64,000 nt of DNA from Eudromia elegans (lineage: Eukaryota > Chordata > Aves > Tinamiformes > Tinamidae). The first letter of the stretch is position 1; the number at the start of each line of letters is the position of its first letter. The position numbers were made by a program, and so were the translations under genes. Under the pieces are notes generated by a model that had not been told where the DNA came from, did no database searches, and worked only from the letters and a program-made list of their open reading frames with translations. Shown piece after piece: positions 18,901 through 33,900 of the stretch. The stretch covers positions 3,410,302 through 3,474,301 of the forward strand of contig PTEX01000011.1 of assembly GCA_003342815.1 (NCBI GenBank), read 5' to 3'.

Positions 18901-21900
18901 ATCCATCTGTCAGCCACTGCCCCTATCTAAACATCTGATATGACCCAAAAATGTAAAAATCCAAAATATTTCATATTTACACATCAGAATCACAAGTCAG
19001 ATACCTTACCACACAGGTAACAGAAGTATTAATATCCGAGCCATTTGCCTCACCCTAATTTGTCCATGTATTTTACTATTGTTTGGATGAGCTGCACAGA
19101 ACACATGAACCCAAAGCATCAAGCCACTGTGCAGGTGAATTTCCTTAGTATAAACAGAATTTCCTCGTTTCCAGTTTTTATTTATATTAGAACTTAAAAT
19201 AAACTTCCTAATGAAATAGTACCATATCTGTCAAACTGACTTTACAGGGCAAACTTACATAACAGTGAAATGCTATCAAAGTGAAATTTTTGTTGAACTT
19301 ATTTGCAGGAAGTAGAAAGAGAAATTTCATTCAGAACAGAATGTGGACTGTATTATTCCTACTACAAACAGATGGTTGAGGCTGCATCCATCCAGCAAGG
19401 TATTGTAATCTGTAAAGTAAGTTTTACTTTGTAATGCCAGCTGTCTGTCTGTAGCATTTTTCCAAACACAGTGGAGGACAAGGAAGCCCATAAGTATGAG
19501 AGCTGGTGTAACAGTTGTACTGGAGACAGATCAGTCCTTACTCTAAAGAGCCACCAAGTTACGGACACAGCAAATTCACAGTGATAGAATGGTTTGTGTG
19601 CCACCCCTTCACTTGGAGATTGTACAGTCACTCAGAGGAACAACTTCCTTAGCTGTTAGGTTTCAACCATGCAGGTTTATTCAGCAGATTATACGTGTTA
19701 CTCTTTTTGTATATTCTTTTTTGTACTCTTTTTTTCTTTCTCTGTGTGTATTATGAGCCATTTATGGAAAGGAACACTTTGTGCTTGTAAAGTCAGTGAC
19801 AGAACAAACTGCTTCCAAGCAAATCATGTTTGTGGTGTTTTCTAGCTACCTAAGCAAGCTCCCTAGTATCTTTGCTTATACTACACACTTGGCAGTATTA
19901 ACTTGACCTATGTTCAAGATAATCACAAGATGGGTTCTTTGTATCATTCCAAATGCCGAGAGTCCATTGGTCAAGAGCCAGAATCTGCCATAAATCCTAC
20001 ATTAGAAATATAAGTGTAATACACATTTCATACGTTATTAAATACACAATATTTGAATTAGCACATTGTAAGCATGGAAACTGAAGACCTCAGAAGGTCA
20101 TGGTAATGTGATTTGAATTCTCATCATTGCCAAAGTTTGAGGTGAAAGATGCTAAAGTACATTTGAAAAGTTTTTCACTGTTCAAATGAAGATGGAAGGG
20201 GAAAAATGACATTTTCCTATTTCAATTTCTCTTTATCATTAAGGTTTACATGGTTTAGTATATGACAATAAAACTGAATCTGTGAGGACAATTAACATAC
20301 TTGAAAGAATGAATATTTACCAGGAGGTCTTTCTCAGCATTCTGTATAGGATTCTTCCAATTCAGGTAGGCATTTATTTATGGCTTCAGACTGTAAGTGT
20401 GTTATGAAGATTCCCCAATGAACCATAGCTCCCCTTTTCAGTTGTATTCCAATTAGAAATATTCCCAATACCTTTTAATTTATAAAGGCAAAACCTAATT
20501 CATATTAAATAAACTTTTCTTTTTCCCAAATGTTTTATGTCAACATTAATATCCTTCTGTTTTACAGCAATACTTAGAGCCTGTTTATTTTTATATCTAC
20601 ACTTTGTTTGGACTTCAGGCAGTTTATGTCATTGCTCTATATGTAACAAGCTGGCTTCTTAGTGGAACATGGCTTTCAGGGTTGTTGGCAGCTTTCTGGT
20701 ATATTACAAACAGGTAAGCCATATTTAACATTCAATCTTTTTAAAACCTTACCTTATGTCAAAGGTAAGGAATTAAACCTTCACATGCATGATTAATCAG
20801 AGGTGGAAAAAAAAAAAAAAGAACCTACAAGGCATTTCTCCAAATCAGTCAGAAAACAGTATGATGTTTATGTAACAGCAAGTTAAATAATGAAATCAGA
20901 AATGAGTTGAAATTGCAGGCTTAGATTTTAAATTTTCAAGATGTTTGAGTACAAAGTCAAATCACTGTCTAAAAATAAACATCTTTTGGACTTGTCTAGA
21001 TCCTCAGATGATGTATCCCATCTTTTCCAGCCTAGGATCTCTTAGATGTTACAGACATCCTCTTACATGCCCTTCATGCCTCTCCTCACCTCCCCACACC
21101 TAACCTCCAGGGACTGTTTCAACAACCTATGATCATCAGAAGTTCAGCTTCTCCATTCCATTATTCCTGTAGACATCTTCTGCACTAAGAGTCAGGAAAA
21201 AAAAAAAAGATGGCAATTGAACTGCTCTGCTGCTTCATCACCTGAAGATATCTCAGTGCAGAGATACTAAGGAACTGGCTTTAGGCCAGCACAAAGCAGC
21301 TGGAATGAGGCTAAGACTGGTAACATAGGCTGTTATTTGTAACTTAATCAAGGAAGTGAAAGTACAGTGTCAGTTCTATCAAAACTGTTTGATATGTTAA
21401 TCAGCAAATCTGCAAGCCTGAAAAATACAGCATGATTATAGCTATGCAGTGGTGAAGCTAGGGTTCTTTCTCCTAAGTTGGAAATAATTTAAGGTACATG
21501 CAAAGTAGTCACTCTTCATTTCACAAGGTCATCTTTTCCATTCATAAAAGATTTGGAAGAGATTTGTTTTGTCCAGCTTTCTAATAATTCATGGACAATG
21601 GAAGCTTGCTACCATTTTTTTCCAAATAGCAGAAATAAATGGAATTGATTTGGACAAAGACTTTTTGTCCAAATGAAGTATATCTGAGGTTATGGAGTAG
21701 CTCTATTTTAGAAATATTTATTAGTTCCTGTAGCTAAGAATGTCTCAGATGTGCTGCTTGGTTTCATCTTTAGCAGATATTTCATTTACAAAAGAAAAAA
21801 AGACTTTTTTTTCTTACATTTAATTAGATTTTGTAGATGACTGCCCTCTGGGGAGCTTCTGTCAATTTATTTTTTTTTATGTTAGAACATTCCAAAAATA

Positions 21901-24900
21901 ATCAAAAATTTTTTATTAGTTCAATGAGTATTCAGATCCAATGCACTGGGATCAGAGGGAAGAAATTGATAATTTTATTATTATATGTGCTTCACACAAA
22001 CTAAAAATGGAGTAAAATTAATGGTTACCTGAAAACTCCACATGCCAGATTTTGGGGTGGTTTTGTTCTGGATTTTGTTTTTAAATCACCAAAGCTCTGC
22101 TTTGTAAGGAAGATTTAATCCATAGCATATGACTTTTAACAGTAAATTGAAGTACAAGACTTGAGGTATCAAGAATGGAGGATTTGCAGAACTTTCATAC
22201 TGATGTTTTCTCAGTCAGATGTGCTGAAGGGAATAGACTGCAGAGCTGGACATTTATTGATAGGATAAGACAGTTATAGTTAAAATATTATATATTTATA
22301 TATACACTATATAAATATATTTGTGTATATATAAATACATATACGTATATATATACACACACAAAAACACGCCTATCATTGCAACCTCTCTATCACCAGA
22401 TTGGGATTGTTTGTTTTATATTGAATAATCTGTTTCTTTTGAACAGAGTAGATACTACAAGAGTAGAGTTCACCATTCCCTTAAGAGAGAACTGGGCACT
22501 GCCGTTCTTTGCGGTTCAAATAGCAGCCATCACATACCTACTCAGAACTCGTTTACAGCCTGCTCATGAAGTGAGTATTTTTAAGGGTGACAGTAAAACT
22601 AGTATCAGAAACATCAGGTCTGTGGCTGAAACATGAAGTGCAGATAATGGTCCATAAAATTAAGGACAAGATTTATAGCAGTAGAGAGAGATAGGTATCA
22701 CTTGTGAAAATGAAAACATTAACCAGGCAAACCTTCTATTAATTTAGATATAGTTGAAATATGAAGAAATACCTTTGCTCAGCTTTGAAATAAAATTAAA
22801 GGGACACTTTTAACTTTAACGAGAATCTCTAAAGAGCACAGGAAACAGTGCTGTGTATTTGAGAAAACGTAAGAGGCTAACAAAGAGCGGGTAGGGGAAG
22901 CGCTTGCAAAGCTCAAGCATTAAATCTTTGCTTTTGATTTCATTTGTATTAATAGTTATTGTCATTTGCAGGAATAAAAGCAGACTCATGATACAGTTTC
23001 TCTGAATAACAGTTCTAAGTCATTACTCCACAGTTTGTTTAGGTGAACTAATATTTATAACATAAATTCTGCATGTTAATCTACCGAGATGAGAACTCAG
23101 TTTTCTTGAAGATGGTATTAAAACAATAAAACATAAATACAAGAACATGCAATTTTTAAATATATATCCTAAAAGCAATTACTCTCATTAAATGTTAGAT
23201 TATTCTTTTTTTCCTTTTTTTAATTTAATATATTTAGACAAAAAGTCAGATTACCTTTCTAGAAAGGGCTTTCTTTATTAGGAGAAACTGAAGTTAAGTA
23301 CAAGTTCTTTCCTCCCCCTCCCAGAGATGGACACTTCTGGCTGTATTCATAGCAACCTTCTTCTTTAGCCTGACCTGGCAATTTAATCAGTTTATGATGC
23401 TGATCCAGGCACTTGTATTATTCATACTGGACTGCTTTGACATGCTTCCCACAGCAAAGGTAAGATCATGATTAGAAATGACTGAACTTTACTTTTTAGT
23501 CATAGAGCTAACAGTTTTTGAAGTTATTACATTCTTCAGTGATCTGTATGGCAAGAGCAATGCCGAATATATTCCATGCTTCTCTGATGGGCTTTTAAAT
23601 AATCAGTGTATTTACTGTCAGTGTAGAAAAGAATACGCACAAGGTATACCCCTTCTGCTTTTTCAGCTGGTTATATTTCAATCTAATTCACTCTCTAATT
23701 TTATTCCAATTTTTACATGCTATTGAAATCAAATAGCAAGATATTTAGACTCAGCTGTTTTGACACTACTAAGGGATCGCTTTTAACCACCATTGTAATA
23801 CTGGATCTCATTATTTGCTTGAACCACCAACTTTAGCATCAACTCTAGATTTGTCAGAAAGAATTGAAGGCACAAGAGATCTTTTTCTTAGACAAATCCA
23901 TAGCAATGTATAACTTTTGTCCTATCTTGCATCCTTGTATAGGCACTGCACCCTAGAAGAAGAAATAGAATAGACCAGATGGCTCAAGAAAAGTAGCATC
24001 TTTTCTACATTGAAATTCACCATAAAATAGCAACATTATCACTACCACATTGCTGAACTGAATGAGCCAAAAAGTAAAACAAGTGTTTCTGGGAGGATAA
24101 GCAAGCCTTGACTGTCAATCCCAAGAAATAGCAATATGTTGTAATAGATGAAAACATACTCTTTGAATTCAGTGTCACAGAAATTCTGCTGAAATGATCT
24201 CAGCCTATTTAAATGCTGCACTGTGTGAAGAAGCTTCTTGCTTAAACTTTATGGAAAGTTATAGCAGAATGAAGAGTAGCTCATTTCATTGTAAATTTGC
24301 AGCTGACAAATATTAGTCATTGTGTTTACCTGAACGTAAGTATGGTGGCTGCATGTCAAAATGTCAAAATAGCTTATTTAATAGTTTCTAAACTCCTCAT
24401 CACATGTAAGAACATAAGCTGAGCTTAGCAGTTCAGGTGACAAATCAGCTACCTTGTAGTTTGGCCCATACCAATTTCATCTTCAATTGTGCCAAAACTG
24501 ACTTACCACAAAGCTATCACTCCATATGAATTTTCCAAAAAGTGTCACTTAAAGCTGCTAGAGCTTACTGAATTGTCTGGTACTGACCAGAGCACTGCTG
24601 TAATACAGAACTGAGCCCAGGATCTACTTTGTATCAGGTAAAATATATGTGTTAGTACCACGATATCAAAAATCAACTGTTTTCCAGTCAATACTTTCAG
24701 CTGAACATTAATAATAGCTTTTTAGTATAGCTTGATAAGACAAAAAGTTATACAAAAATCAGCTAATGTTTGAGTTGTAACTCTTGGGTCAAAAAGGCGC
24801 ACCTCTGTGACTGAAAAGGATAAAAAAAAATCCCCAAAATATTCAGTAATAAGCTTTTCTCCATAGCGGATATCCAAAATATTAATCTAACTACTCTGGA

Positions 24901-27900
24901 CATAAACACACAAAGGATATGGTAATAGCTATGAACCTGATGATTTAGTGCAAGACAGTATGTTTTTGTAAATATATGGTTGAAATCTATTTTAAAATAT
25001 TTGTGGAAAAATAGCTAAGACTGTAAAGTTTGGCAGGCATGAAATATCATTATTTTTACAGGTTACATGGCTGTATATCATTCAAGTTTCTGGATTACTG
25101 CTAGTCTGTGTCCTGCAATTCTTTAATTCCATGATTCTTGGATCATTACTTATCAGTTTTAATGCTTCTGTCTTGATAGCAAGGACAATTCAGGTATGTA
25201 CTGAAATATTTTTGAAACAGTAAAGAAACAGTGAGGGAGAAGAAAGTAATTTTCATAAAATCTCTCCCCTTGCATGATAATCTTAAATCACTAATACTAA
25301 TTAAAGGAATTACTGTAAAGAAATAAAAACATTGCATGATCAAATAATAATGAATTCAATTACACTAACTGTAGCAATAACCGACTACTTCACACTCTAT
25401 AATTCAGTGATTGCTATTAACATTTATGATTGTGTAAGCTGCAGTTCGCTGCTTTAAAAAAACACAAAGGTCTTTGTTTCAGCAGGACTTGTCTTTGTCT
25501 TCCAGCCTCCCACAAAACCTTCTATGAGAAGTAGGCAATTGTTAAATTCATTTTACTGGAATGTATTGTATCCCTCAAAGATTAGGATTTTTTCCTTCAT
25601 TTACCATTCTCTTTTTCTGATACTGGTCTTTGTTTACAGCCTCCAAACAGAACATGTAAATATACAGAGCCATTTGTGCTGCAGCTCCCTCGGTCTTTCT
25701 GCATCTTCCTCAAAAATCAGGACTGCGTTTTTTATACTTAGATGGGGTCTGCACACATCCCAAATTGTCTGCAAACAAAAGACAATTCTGGAGCTCTGAA
25801 CTGGAAAATTGCTAAAAATAGTATCACCTGACACAATCAGAATATGCATATGCCCTTGCCATATTTAGGTGGAAAATTATCAAATAGATGGACGGAAAGG
25901 CACAAAAAGATGTTGAAGTTGGGGGAGTCCTGGATCACAACCACTGCTGAAACACAGATTTGATTTCAAACAGTCTCTTTTGTCTTTGTTCCAAATATGT
26001 ACAATCTTTATGTTAAATATGTTAAAATGCTAATATATGATTATTTCTAGAAAAATCTTAAAAAGGGAGGCTTACTTAGTAGGCTTGGGAAACTTCTCCT
26101 CCATGTACTATTCGTTTCATGCTTGACCCTTCTAGTCAATAAAGTCATCAAGGTAAGCAAATTGTTTTCCTATAAAAACAAAATATACAAATTAATTATA
26201 TTAAAAACTATTTGTGAAAAGGTTGTCTAAAATAATGTCTTTGAGCAAGAATCTGCAGTGAGTATCCACAGCATACGAGAGAATAGGCTTTAGAAATTGA
26301 AGACAACTTTGTTAAATCTTTTTAAAGCATATAATCCAGAATATTACCATAAATTAACACTATGTAATCAAATATATATGCACAGAAGTTCATCTGCTTT
26401 TTATAGTATAGATCTGTCCTACATAATACTGCTGAGCACTTGCATTTTTATCTGATTCTATCTACTTATCAATAAATCTACTTAAAAATGAGTACTTGTT
26501 ATAAAAATAGTATAGAATATCCCCTAGTTTTATTTGCTTCTTGTGCAAAGCAATCTGCAAAGCAACATTAGCAACAGTGACATTTCTTCTGCTTTAGAGT
26601 TTTAGTCTCTACAAGAGACTGCACATATAGCAGGCTAAAAACCAAGTATACATTGAGGTAAGATGGGATAAGCCATGAACCCAAATATATTTAAAACCAA
26701 TGTGATCAGTAATTAAAAAAAAAAATCTACTCTAGTACTTTCATTTCTTAAGAAAAGGTAAATAACTTGCCCACAGCACCATGATTGCAAACTGAATGCT
26801 TATTATACATCTTGTCTCAAAGTTCCAAGTTTCAGTAAACCTATGCTGATTCTCAGTTTCATTAAAATATTTTAAAAAAATGTTTACTATGTAAAGGGTT
26901 TTTTTATAGTTAGATTTATTTTATTTTTTTCTTAGAAAATTCTACATCTTGAGTCAGATGAACATATATTCAAATTCCTGAAAGCAAAATTTGGATTTGG
27001 GGCAACAAGGTATGATATATTAGGCTTTTTTTTTTTTTTTTTGTATGACTTAAGTAAAGTCTGCACTTAAATGTTACTCATTTAAGAGCTTGATCATTAA
27101 TCAAACAAATCAAACAAATCTTGTGTTTATGTCTTATGTTTTTCTCCTGATAATCACATCTGCAGATTCATTATTGCTTAGGAAAAATGTAACTTTTTCC
27201 TTTCTGGCATCAAGTTATGAGATACATGGTGACAAGGATTATTCTTTTCTCTTTAGAGATTTTGATGCTAACCTGTATCTTTGTGAAGAAGCTTTTGGTT
27301 TACTACCATTAAATACCTTTTCAAGACTTTCGGATACTTTACTTTTTTATGTCTACATTTTTGTTCTCTTCTCTATGACAGTAACAGCTGCAATTGTTGC
27401 CTTTCAGAACCTCAGGTACAGTATGTTTGACAATTTCAGATGTTTGTCACTTTCTTGTCTAGATTTATCCAAACTCTTTTGCTTACTGTGTGTCTTCTTT
27501 TTAACATTATTTTTCCATCTCCTTTCCCACGTGCAATGCACTTCACATTAAAAATCTCCCCTGGAGATATCCCCAAGCTGCTCAGAGGAGAGCTAGGATA
27601 AACCCTTGTGATCTGGAATGGCAGACTGCAACTTTGCTCCAGCAGCTGCTGCCTAAGGGTAGTTTCCTTGGCCAGATAGTTCAGGTACTGCCTAAATCAA
27701 CTTACTTTTCGTTTACAGGATTCAGAGGAATTCATAGAAGACTAAACGAAATGAGTGCTAAGCTGTTTACAGGGTTAGAAAGGTTAATTGTAGTCCTCTC
27801 AGTTTTACACTGAATTTGGGCAAAAATTAGAAGGGATGATATAAAAACTCATTAATGAAAAATTCAAGGGAACTTAAATAATCTGTAACAGTAGTTACAG

Positions 27901-30900
27901 ATTTTATGGAATATGGGATAGCAGCAAGGCCACAGAGATATTACCATAGTCCTAAAACTGTGGTGAAATAGTAGTTGTGAAATCAGCTGTGTGTAAGGCC
28001 TTTTGTACCAAACTGCACCAGTGAGTTTGAAAACAGACTCTGCAGCTCTTTTTTTTCTTTTGTAATTATAAACACAATCCTAAGCTTTACCTTATGTTTT
28101 AAAAAGTGCCCAGTTAGCTCAATTACCTTCAAATACAAAAAATAAGCTTTTTTTTCCCCCTGACCAGCCTTAAACTTACAGCAAACACTATCCACATCAA
28201 GCAGTAACCAGTCCTTTCAGCATGTAACTTCCTTTCCATGTCGTTTGTAAAATCCAGATACACCAGCATAGCCCACAGAGCACAGCTAAGTTCTTCACTT
28301 GCATCAACAGCCCTCAAATAAAACTTGTGAGATTAGGTGCTTCAAGCAATAAATCAAGGTGCTCAAGCGTTTAAGCTTTTAAAGTCTGTTTTTAAGTCTG
28401 TTTTTAAAGTCATTTAAACCCATTGCACTTCCAGAAAACCACCCTTGGCTGACACTGTCTCAGCTTAGTGCTGTCTTAAAGATATCATAGAATACCAGGT
28501 GAATAAGTGATTGTAGCCTGAGAGCAACAGTATTTCTCTCTAGCATCAGAAGGACAGAATACTTTTTTAGATGCATATAACTACTATTTGAGGTATAGGA
28601 CATAATATACTTTTATTTCTTGAATTTAATCAGTGGTTCAACTGAAGTTGAAAAATCCATGGAAAAAAAAGAAGACTGCCCAATAGTGCTGAAGCCTGGA
28701 ACTGCTTACAACTTGATTCACACAGTCCTTTTTGGATGCTTGGCGTTAAGCACAATGAGGTATATTTTAAAATCATATTACTGAAAGTTTTGCAAACGAG
28801 AGCATGAAGTATGCTGGCCACAATCTGCTGTGGCCATGCACCTTCCTTCTCTCTAGCTACTCCTGGTGTACTTCTACACTGAGGTACTTCCAAAAATCCA
28901 AGCACAAAGTGTTTGGGATCAGAGGTGTGCTAAGGAGTTTACGCATAAGTACAAAGTTGATCTTTTACTGAATTCTTTCAGTGTCCTGAAAGTCCAAGAA
29001 AGTCGTGTTCAAAATTTCCCTAGCGTAACTGATCTCATTGGCACAGTTTCGAAGAGCATGGGATAATCAGCAAAAACGTGTCTGTATTTTCCCAGGATGA
29101 AGTACCTCTGGACATCCCACATGTGTGTATTTGCATCTTTTGGTCTGTGCAGTACAGAAGTATGGGGACTTATCCTGAAATGTGTTCGTCTCTACACATC
29201 ACAAAGGGTTGGCACTCTACTCACTGTGTTTTGTGAAATTGCTTTGCTCCAAAGCTAAAACAGTCATGACTCGGGAAAACAAGCCTTGTATCCAGTGAAT
29301 AATGTTTTAGACTAGATATTTCTAAAATGTATGTGTATACATTACTAATGTTTATATATAAAAAACAATTCCATTTGAATGCACTAGATGGCAATATTGA
29401 TGCAGCTATGAAAAATAGCAAAGATTTTACTAAAACATCTTAGTTGCTGTATTAAGAAAGTAGCAGCCTGGAGAAAAATTTACACCCTTATACTGAATGA
29501 TACAATGTTTTTCCATTTCATAGTGCAGATATAAACATTTTGTGGTAGGTTCTTTTTTCTATAAATTATGTTACTTTTTTAAATAGAGTTTTAATTAAAA
29601 CAGAAGTAGAATAGGGTCTTAAAATTCCACTCTGTGCCAAACTTATCAGGCATTAATACAATAAAAATAAGTTTATCCAAATAAATGTACCACCAGAACT
29701 AACTGATGTATTTTTTGTGATTTCTCTTAGACATCTGTGATTAGATACACTCTACCAGTAATTGCATTACTGTACATTTCATATAAGGTAAGAATTTTTT
29801 TTAATAGTCAATTGTCTAGCATTTTTTAGGTGTATAGGATTTTCCTTTTCTGCTGAAGGGACAATTAAATACAAGATTTGTTGCTGAATTTCAAGAATGA
29901 TAACCCACCCTAATTGCAAATGCTTTTATGCATACAAAACTGTACCTGAAGGGTCATGTAAGCTTATGTGATCCCACATACTTGTTCATAGCTAGGGTGT
30001 TTGTCTAGCTGCATGAGCTACCAGGTGTGATTGACATGCAGAATTTGCTGAAAAGGTTAGCTGTCTGTTCCAGTTTGAACTATTAATTAATAAGTTCAGA
30101 TAAGGTACAGATTGCTTCAGTGAGACTAGATTTATGTATTCTCCTTCCAAGACCTTCATAACCAAACTGATAACTCAAATAGATTTTAATATCACAGACT
30201 GACTTATCTCTTTTCCAGACAGGACTTCACCTGGTCATGCACAGTGAATGTTCAGACTGCATGAATATCTTGCATATTCAGCACGCAGATTTTTACTGGC
30301 TAGCATGACTAGGTTTCTTGAACTAATAGTAAGCAAATCTATATTTTATTACCTTTTAGGGTTACATTTGTGATAGGAAATGGGCTTCAGTGCCATTCCT
30401 CAAAATAGGAGTTCTATCCTAATCCAGAATAAGCTAACGAAAGCCTCTTTTGGGGCATGTGGTTACTACAATCCCAAATATGTCCCTTGAAAAACAATTT
30501 ACTCAAATACAGATGCAGCCACACACTAGCTAGCCTTCTGATTACACATACAGCATTGTTTGAGACCTGCAAGATAACTCTATTACTCTTTACATGTGTT
30601 TTCTTCATCAGAACAGTACAAAAATCTCTCTATTGTAAAGGGAAAGTTCTGGAGTGTTCCCACACATACTTTAGCTGTGTTACAGATTACAACACATACA
30701 CATACTCCACATAGTATAGGCAATGCTAAATATTCTGTACATTGCACTTCATACTCCTTGCATAGAGATTTCAGTAGCATTAGTGTCCACTGCATTTAAC
30801 TATTCAACAGAATGATGTCCATCAGATTGTGTTTAAATGAATCAGTCATTTCTAAATTTGCTCAAAAATTTGTTGGCACTTAAAATTAGTTTCTGAACTT

Positions 30901-33900
30901 CAACAGTTCTGGTTTTTTGCCAAATAATTTTGAAATTTCTCTGATAGTAAAAAGGCACTTTGGGGAATTACATGAATACATAGCTTGTCTTCATGGTAGA
31001 CAAGTACGTTTGATTCAGTCAAAGAATTATATGTGGGGCAGCATATAGCTCAGCCTGTGCTAATCATCTGAGCAGTCAATTGTATCTTTGGCTGTACAAA
31101 AGTTCTTCATACTTTTCATTTGTATTGTTTAACCTAAAACTTGAAATTTAACAGTATGTAAAAGAAACAACAAAAGAAAATGGCAAGGCCTAAAAATTTT
31201 TCCAGGTAAGACAAAAATCCCTATTAGTAATTTAAGGCATCTGCCAATAGCCTTTTTTTCCTGAAGTCTTGCCCCCAGAGACTGACACATCACCATTTTG
31301 AAAGCTCTTTTATATACCATTCATTATTCTGTGTAATTTGTCATATCCCCCTTTAAGGAATCTGATATACATCATCTGTTTTTGATCTCCCTTACATATG
31401 TCATGTTTCTGCTTTTCATGTTTAACATGTGATTTACAACACTGCATTGTTACATTAGTTCATATGCTTTAGCTTGCATCAATCAGTGTTTATTTTGTCA
31501 CTATTGCTCTGTTGTTTCTGGATTTCTGTCTGTTCCTCAGTTTTCAGTGAACACTCAGTGAACCTCAGTGAACACTAGGTTCAGTGTTATCTGAAAACAT
31601 TGCTACCTCAGAATTACCATTTTAAATGTAATTTTTGAAAAAACCTCTTCCAAAGCTATCCTCTAGTGAAAGGCAGTGGTTTCTACTCAGTCAAAAGTTG
31701 CAGGAGCGTCACATGGCTATTCATCCATACTTGATTTAGACATTCTCTGTCTTTGGTGAATTTTGAATTATTAGTTTTCCCCATACAGTCTATTGGATGT
31801 TACTGTGCAGGTGTTGGAGGGGGGGGTTGTTTGTTTATTTGAGGCTTGTCTTGTGCCTTCATAGTTCTCTTTTGACTCAACCTCTTGTAATTCATCAATA
31901 GCATCCACAGCACATCTAACCATGGGACATTTTCTACATCTCTCTCTTTAGCTGCTTCTTTTATAAAGGTTCTTTTTTAAAGTTAACAACACTGTTAATT
32001 TCTAGTGCTTGTTCTCCTGCCATCACAGCCGTTATTTGATGGTTTGACTATTGTATCTTGAACTGTTTCATGCTGTTTCTTTTTCTTCTCCTCTTAAAGC
32101 TCACTATAAAAAATATAACCTAAAACACTTTTTCTCCGGTCAGGGAGCTGAAACAACTTGTTGTAACGTATATGTAACAGGCAAGCATAATACTCAATAG
32201 CAACTTGTAATTTCCTGTCAAGTTTAAGGTAAATTCCAATGGCTAGCTAAAAGAATCCCAGGATTCTCCAGCAAGATGCACACCAGGGAAGAGCTGTTCT
32301 CAGGCACTCGGGAGCTTATTCCGTTCCTTTCTGGTTATCTGGTAGGAGCTACAGTTCCCAACCTCCAAAATTGCCTATATGAATTATAACGGCAGTCGCA
32401 CATCCCTCCTAAGAGGAGGGGATACTCTTACAGCTGACATCTTAGCATAAACCAGCCTGAGCTCGGCTTGCCAGCTAAGAACACACACAGACATCCATTC
32501 CAACGTGCAGAGCTTTTCTTGTTCCTTCTGCCTTCAGTGTGTTTTGTTTTGGCTTTAGTTCTGGCCGGGAATAATGGATGAACTCTCAGAGCTGAGAGAA
32601 TTCTATGACCCAGACACTGTGGAGCTGATGAACTGGATTAAGTAAGAGGATTTTTTTCTCCGTTTGAATGCTATTTATATAGATCTAATGTTCTTAGTTA
32701 TAGTGCTCTCTCCTATTTGTCACAGGGCAGTAAACTCTAGTGACCCATGGGAGTAGTTAAAGAGGAATGGGCTACCCAGAGATTGACATATTAAGGGCTG
32801 TGGACAGCAGTGAGATGTAAAGTCTCAGAGCTTGCTCTGCTCAGTTTTGTGGCAGTACATTGCGTTCCATGTGTCTGAAACCAGTTCACTCCCATAAATA
32901 CACAAAGTTCCCTGGGGAAGGAATGGACAGTTTGGAGGTGTCATGTTTCTTGCATAATACATCTACCTCCTGGCATCAAGAATACTTAGCACTGAAACGG
33001 ATTCCCTCCCCACTTCCTCAGTCAGATCGCCCTCTCCCACTTTATAGTTTTAAAAATCTTAGACGTACAGAATTGCAGGGCTAGAAAAGTAATTGTGATC
33101 AAGCTGGAGCTTTCCAAGGTACAGCCTAGGCGCAAAGCCTGTAGCAGGAATATGAATTAAAAATTTCAGTCCCACCTCATCAGTTTTGCTTTTTCACAAG
33201 GCCTTTCTCACAGTGCATAGGACAGTATTTTCGGTGGAAACCATTTGGGACATTGCATGTAGAACACCCTGAGAGAAGGGCCAGGTAGGGCATTCCCTGG
33301 AGGACTGTGAACATAAAGGGCATGTTCAATGAAGTAAGGTCACCCCTGAACACTTTAGGAATATCTCTAGACAGAACTTGACTCTGTGTATGGAACATAT
33401 TTGGAAAGTGTTTCCTTCTTGAGGAAAATAGTCTGAAAAGATAGCCAAATATGCTACATTTGGCCCTGCTCTGTTTGAAATATTTCTTTGGCACACTGTG
33501 CAGGGTTTTGACATACAGTAAGCTTTAGGAGAAACCAGTCAGCCAACAATTAAAGACAACTCCACCCCCAGCAACATTTTCATGATCCATAATGTTACAT
33601 TTCTTTAGTCTATCAGCCAGAAGGAATAATTTACCAGCAAAATATATGGCAGACTTTCCCTGACTTATTTTAAAAGCAGACCATGTTTTTTCTATCGTTT
33701 AGTATCTGTGTAGCCATATTGACATCTTCTCATGAGTAATGTTTACCAGCCCGTTCCACTTAGCAATGCTGTTTTATTAAGAGATGGTAAATGTCTGATA
33801 GTTCAGGTCTCCTGTGTACAATATATGGAGTTATATATAGATTTATACATAAAATATGCATGTGGAGTTATTCCCAGCCATGAACTGGATTTGACTGGAT

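Larger units (their letters stand above)
20714..22446 (+). other. DPY19L3 intron 5 with hairpin and AT repeat
   Basis: AT-rich. Contains a perfect 11-bp inverted repeat (21648-21674) and a TA/TATATAC simple repeat (about 22284-22371). No gene content. Confidence 0.7.

Noticed and set aside
27090-27551. 153-codon + strand ORF as a gene of its own
   Set aside because: It is DPY19L3 exon 11 (27257-27415) extended into both introns.
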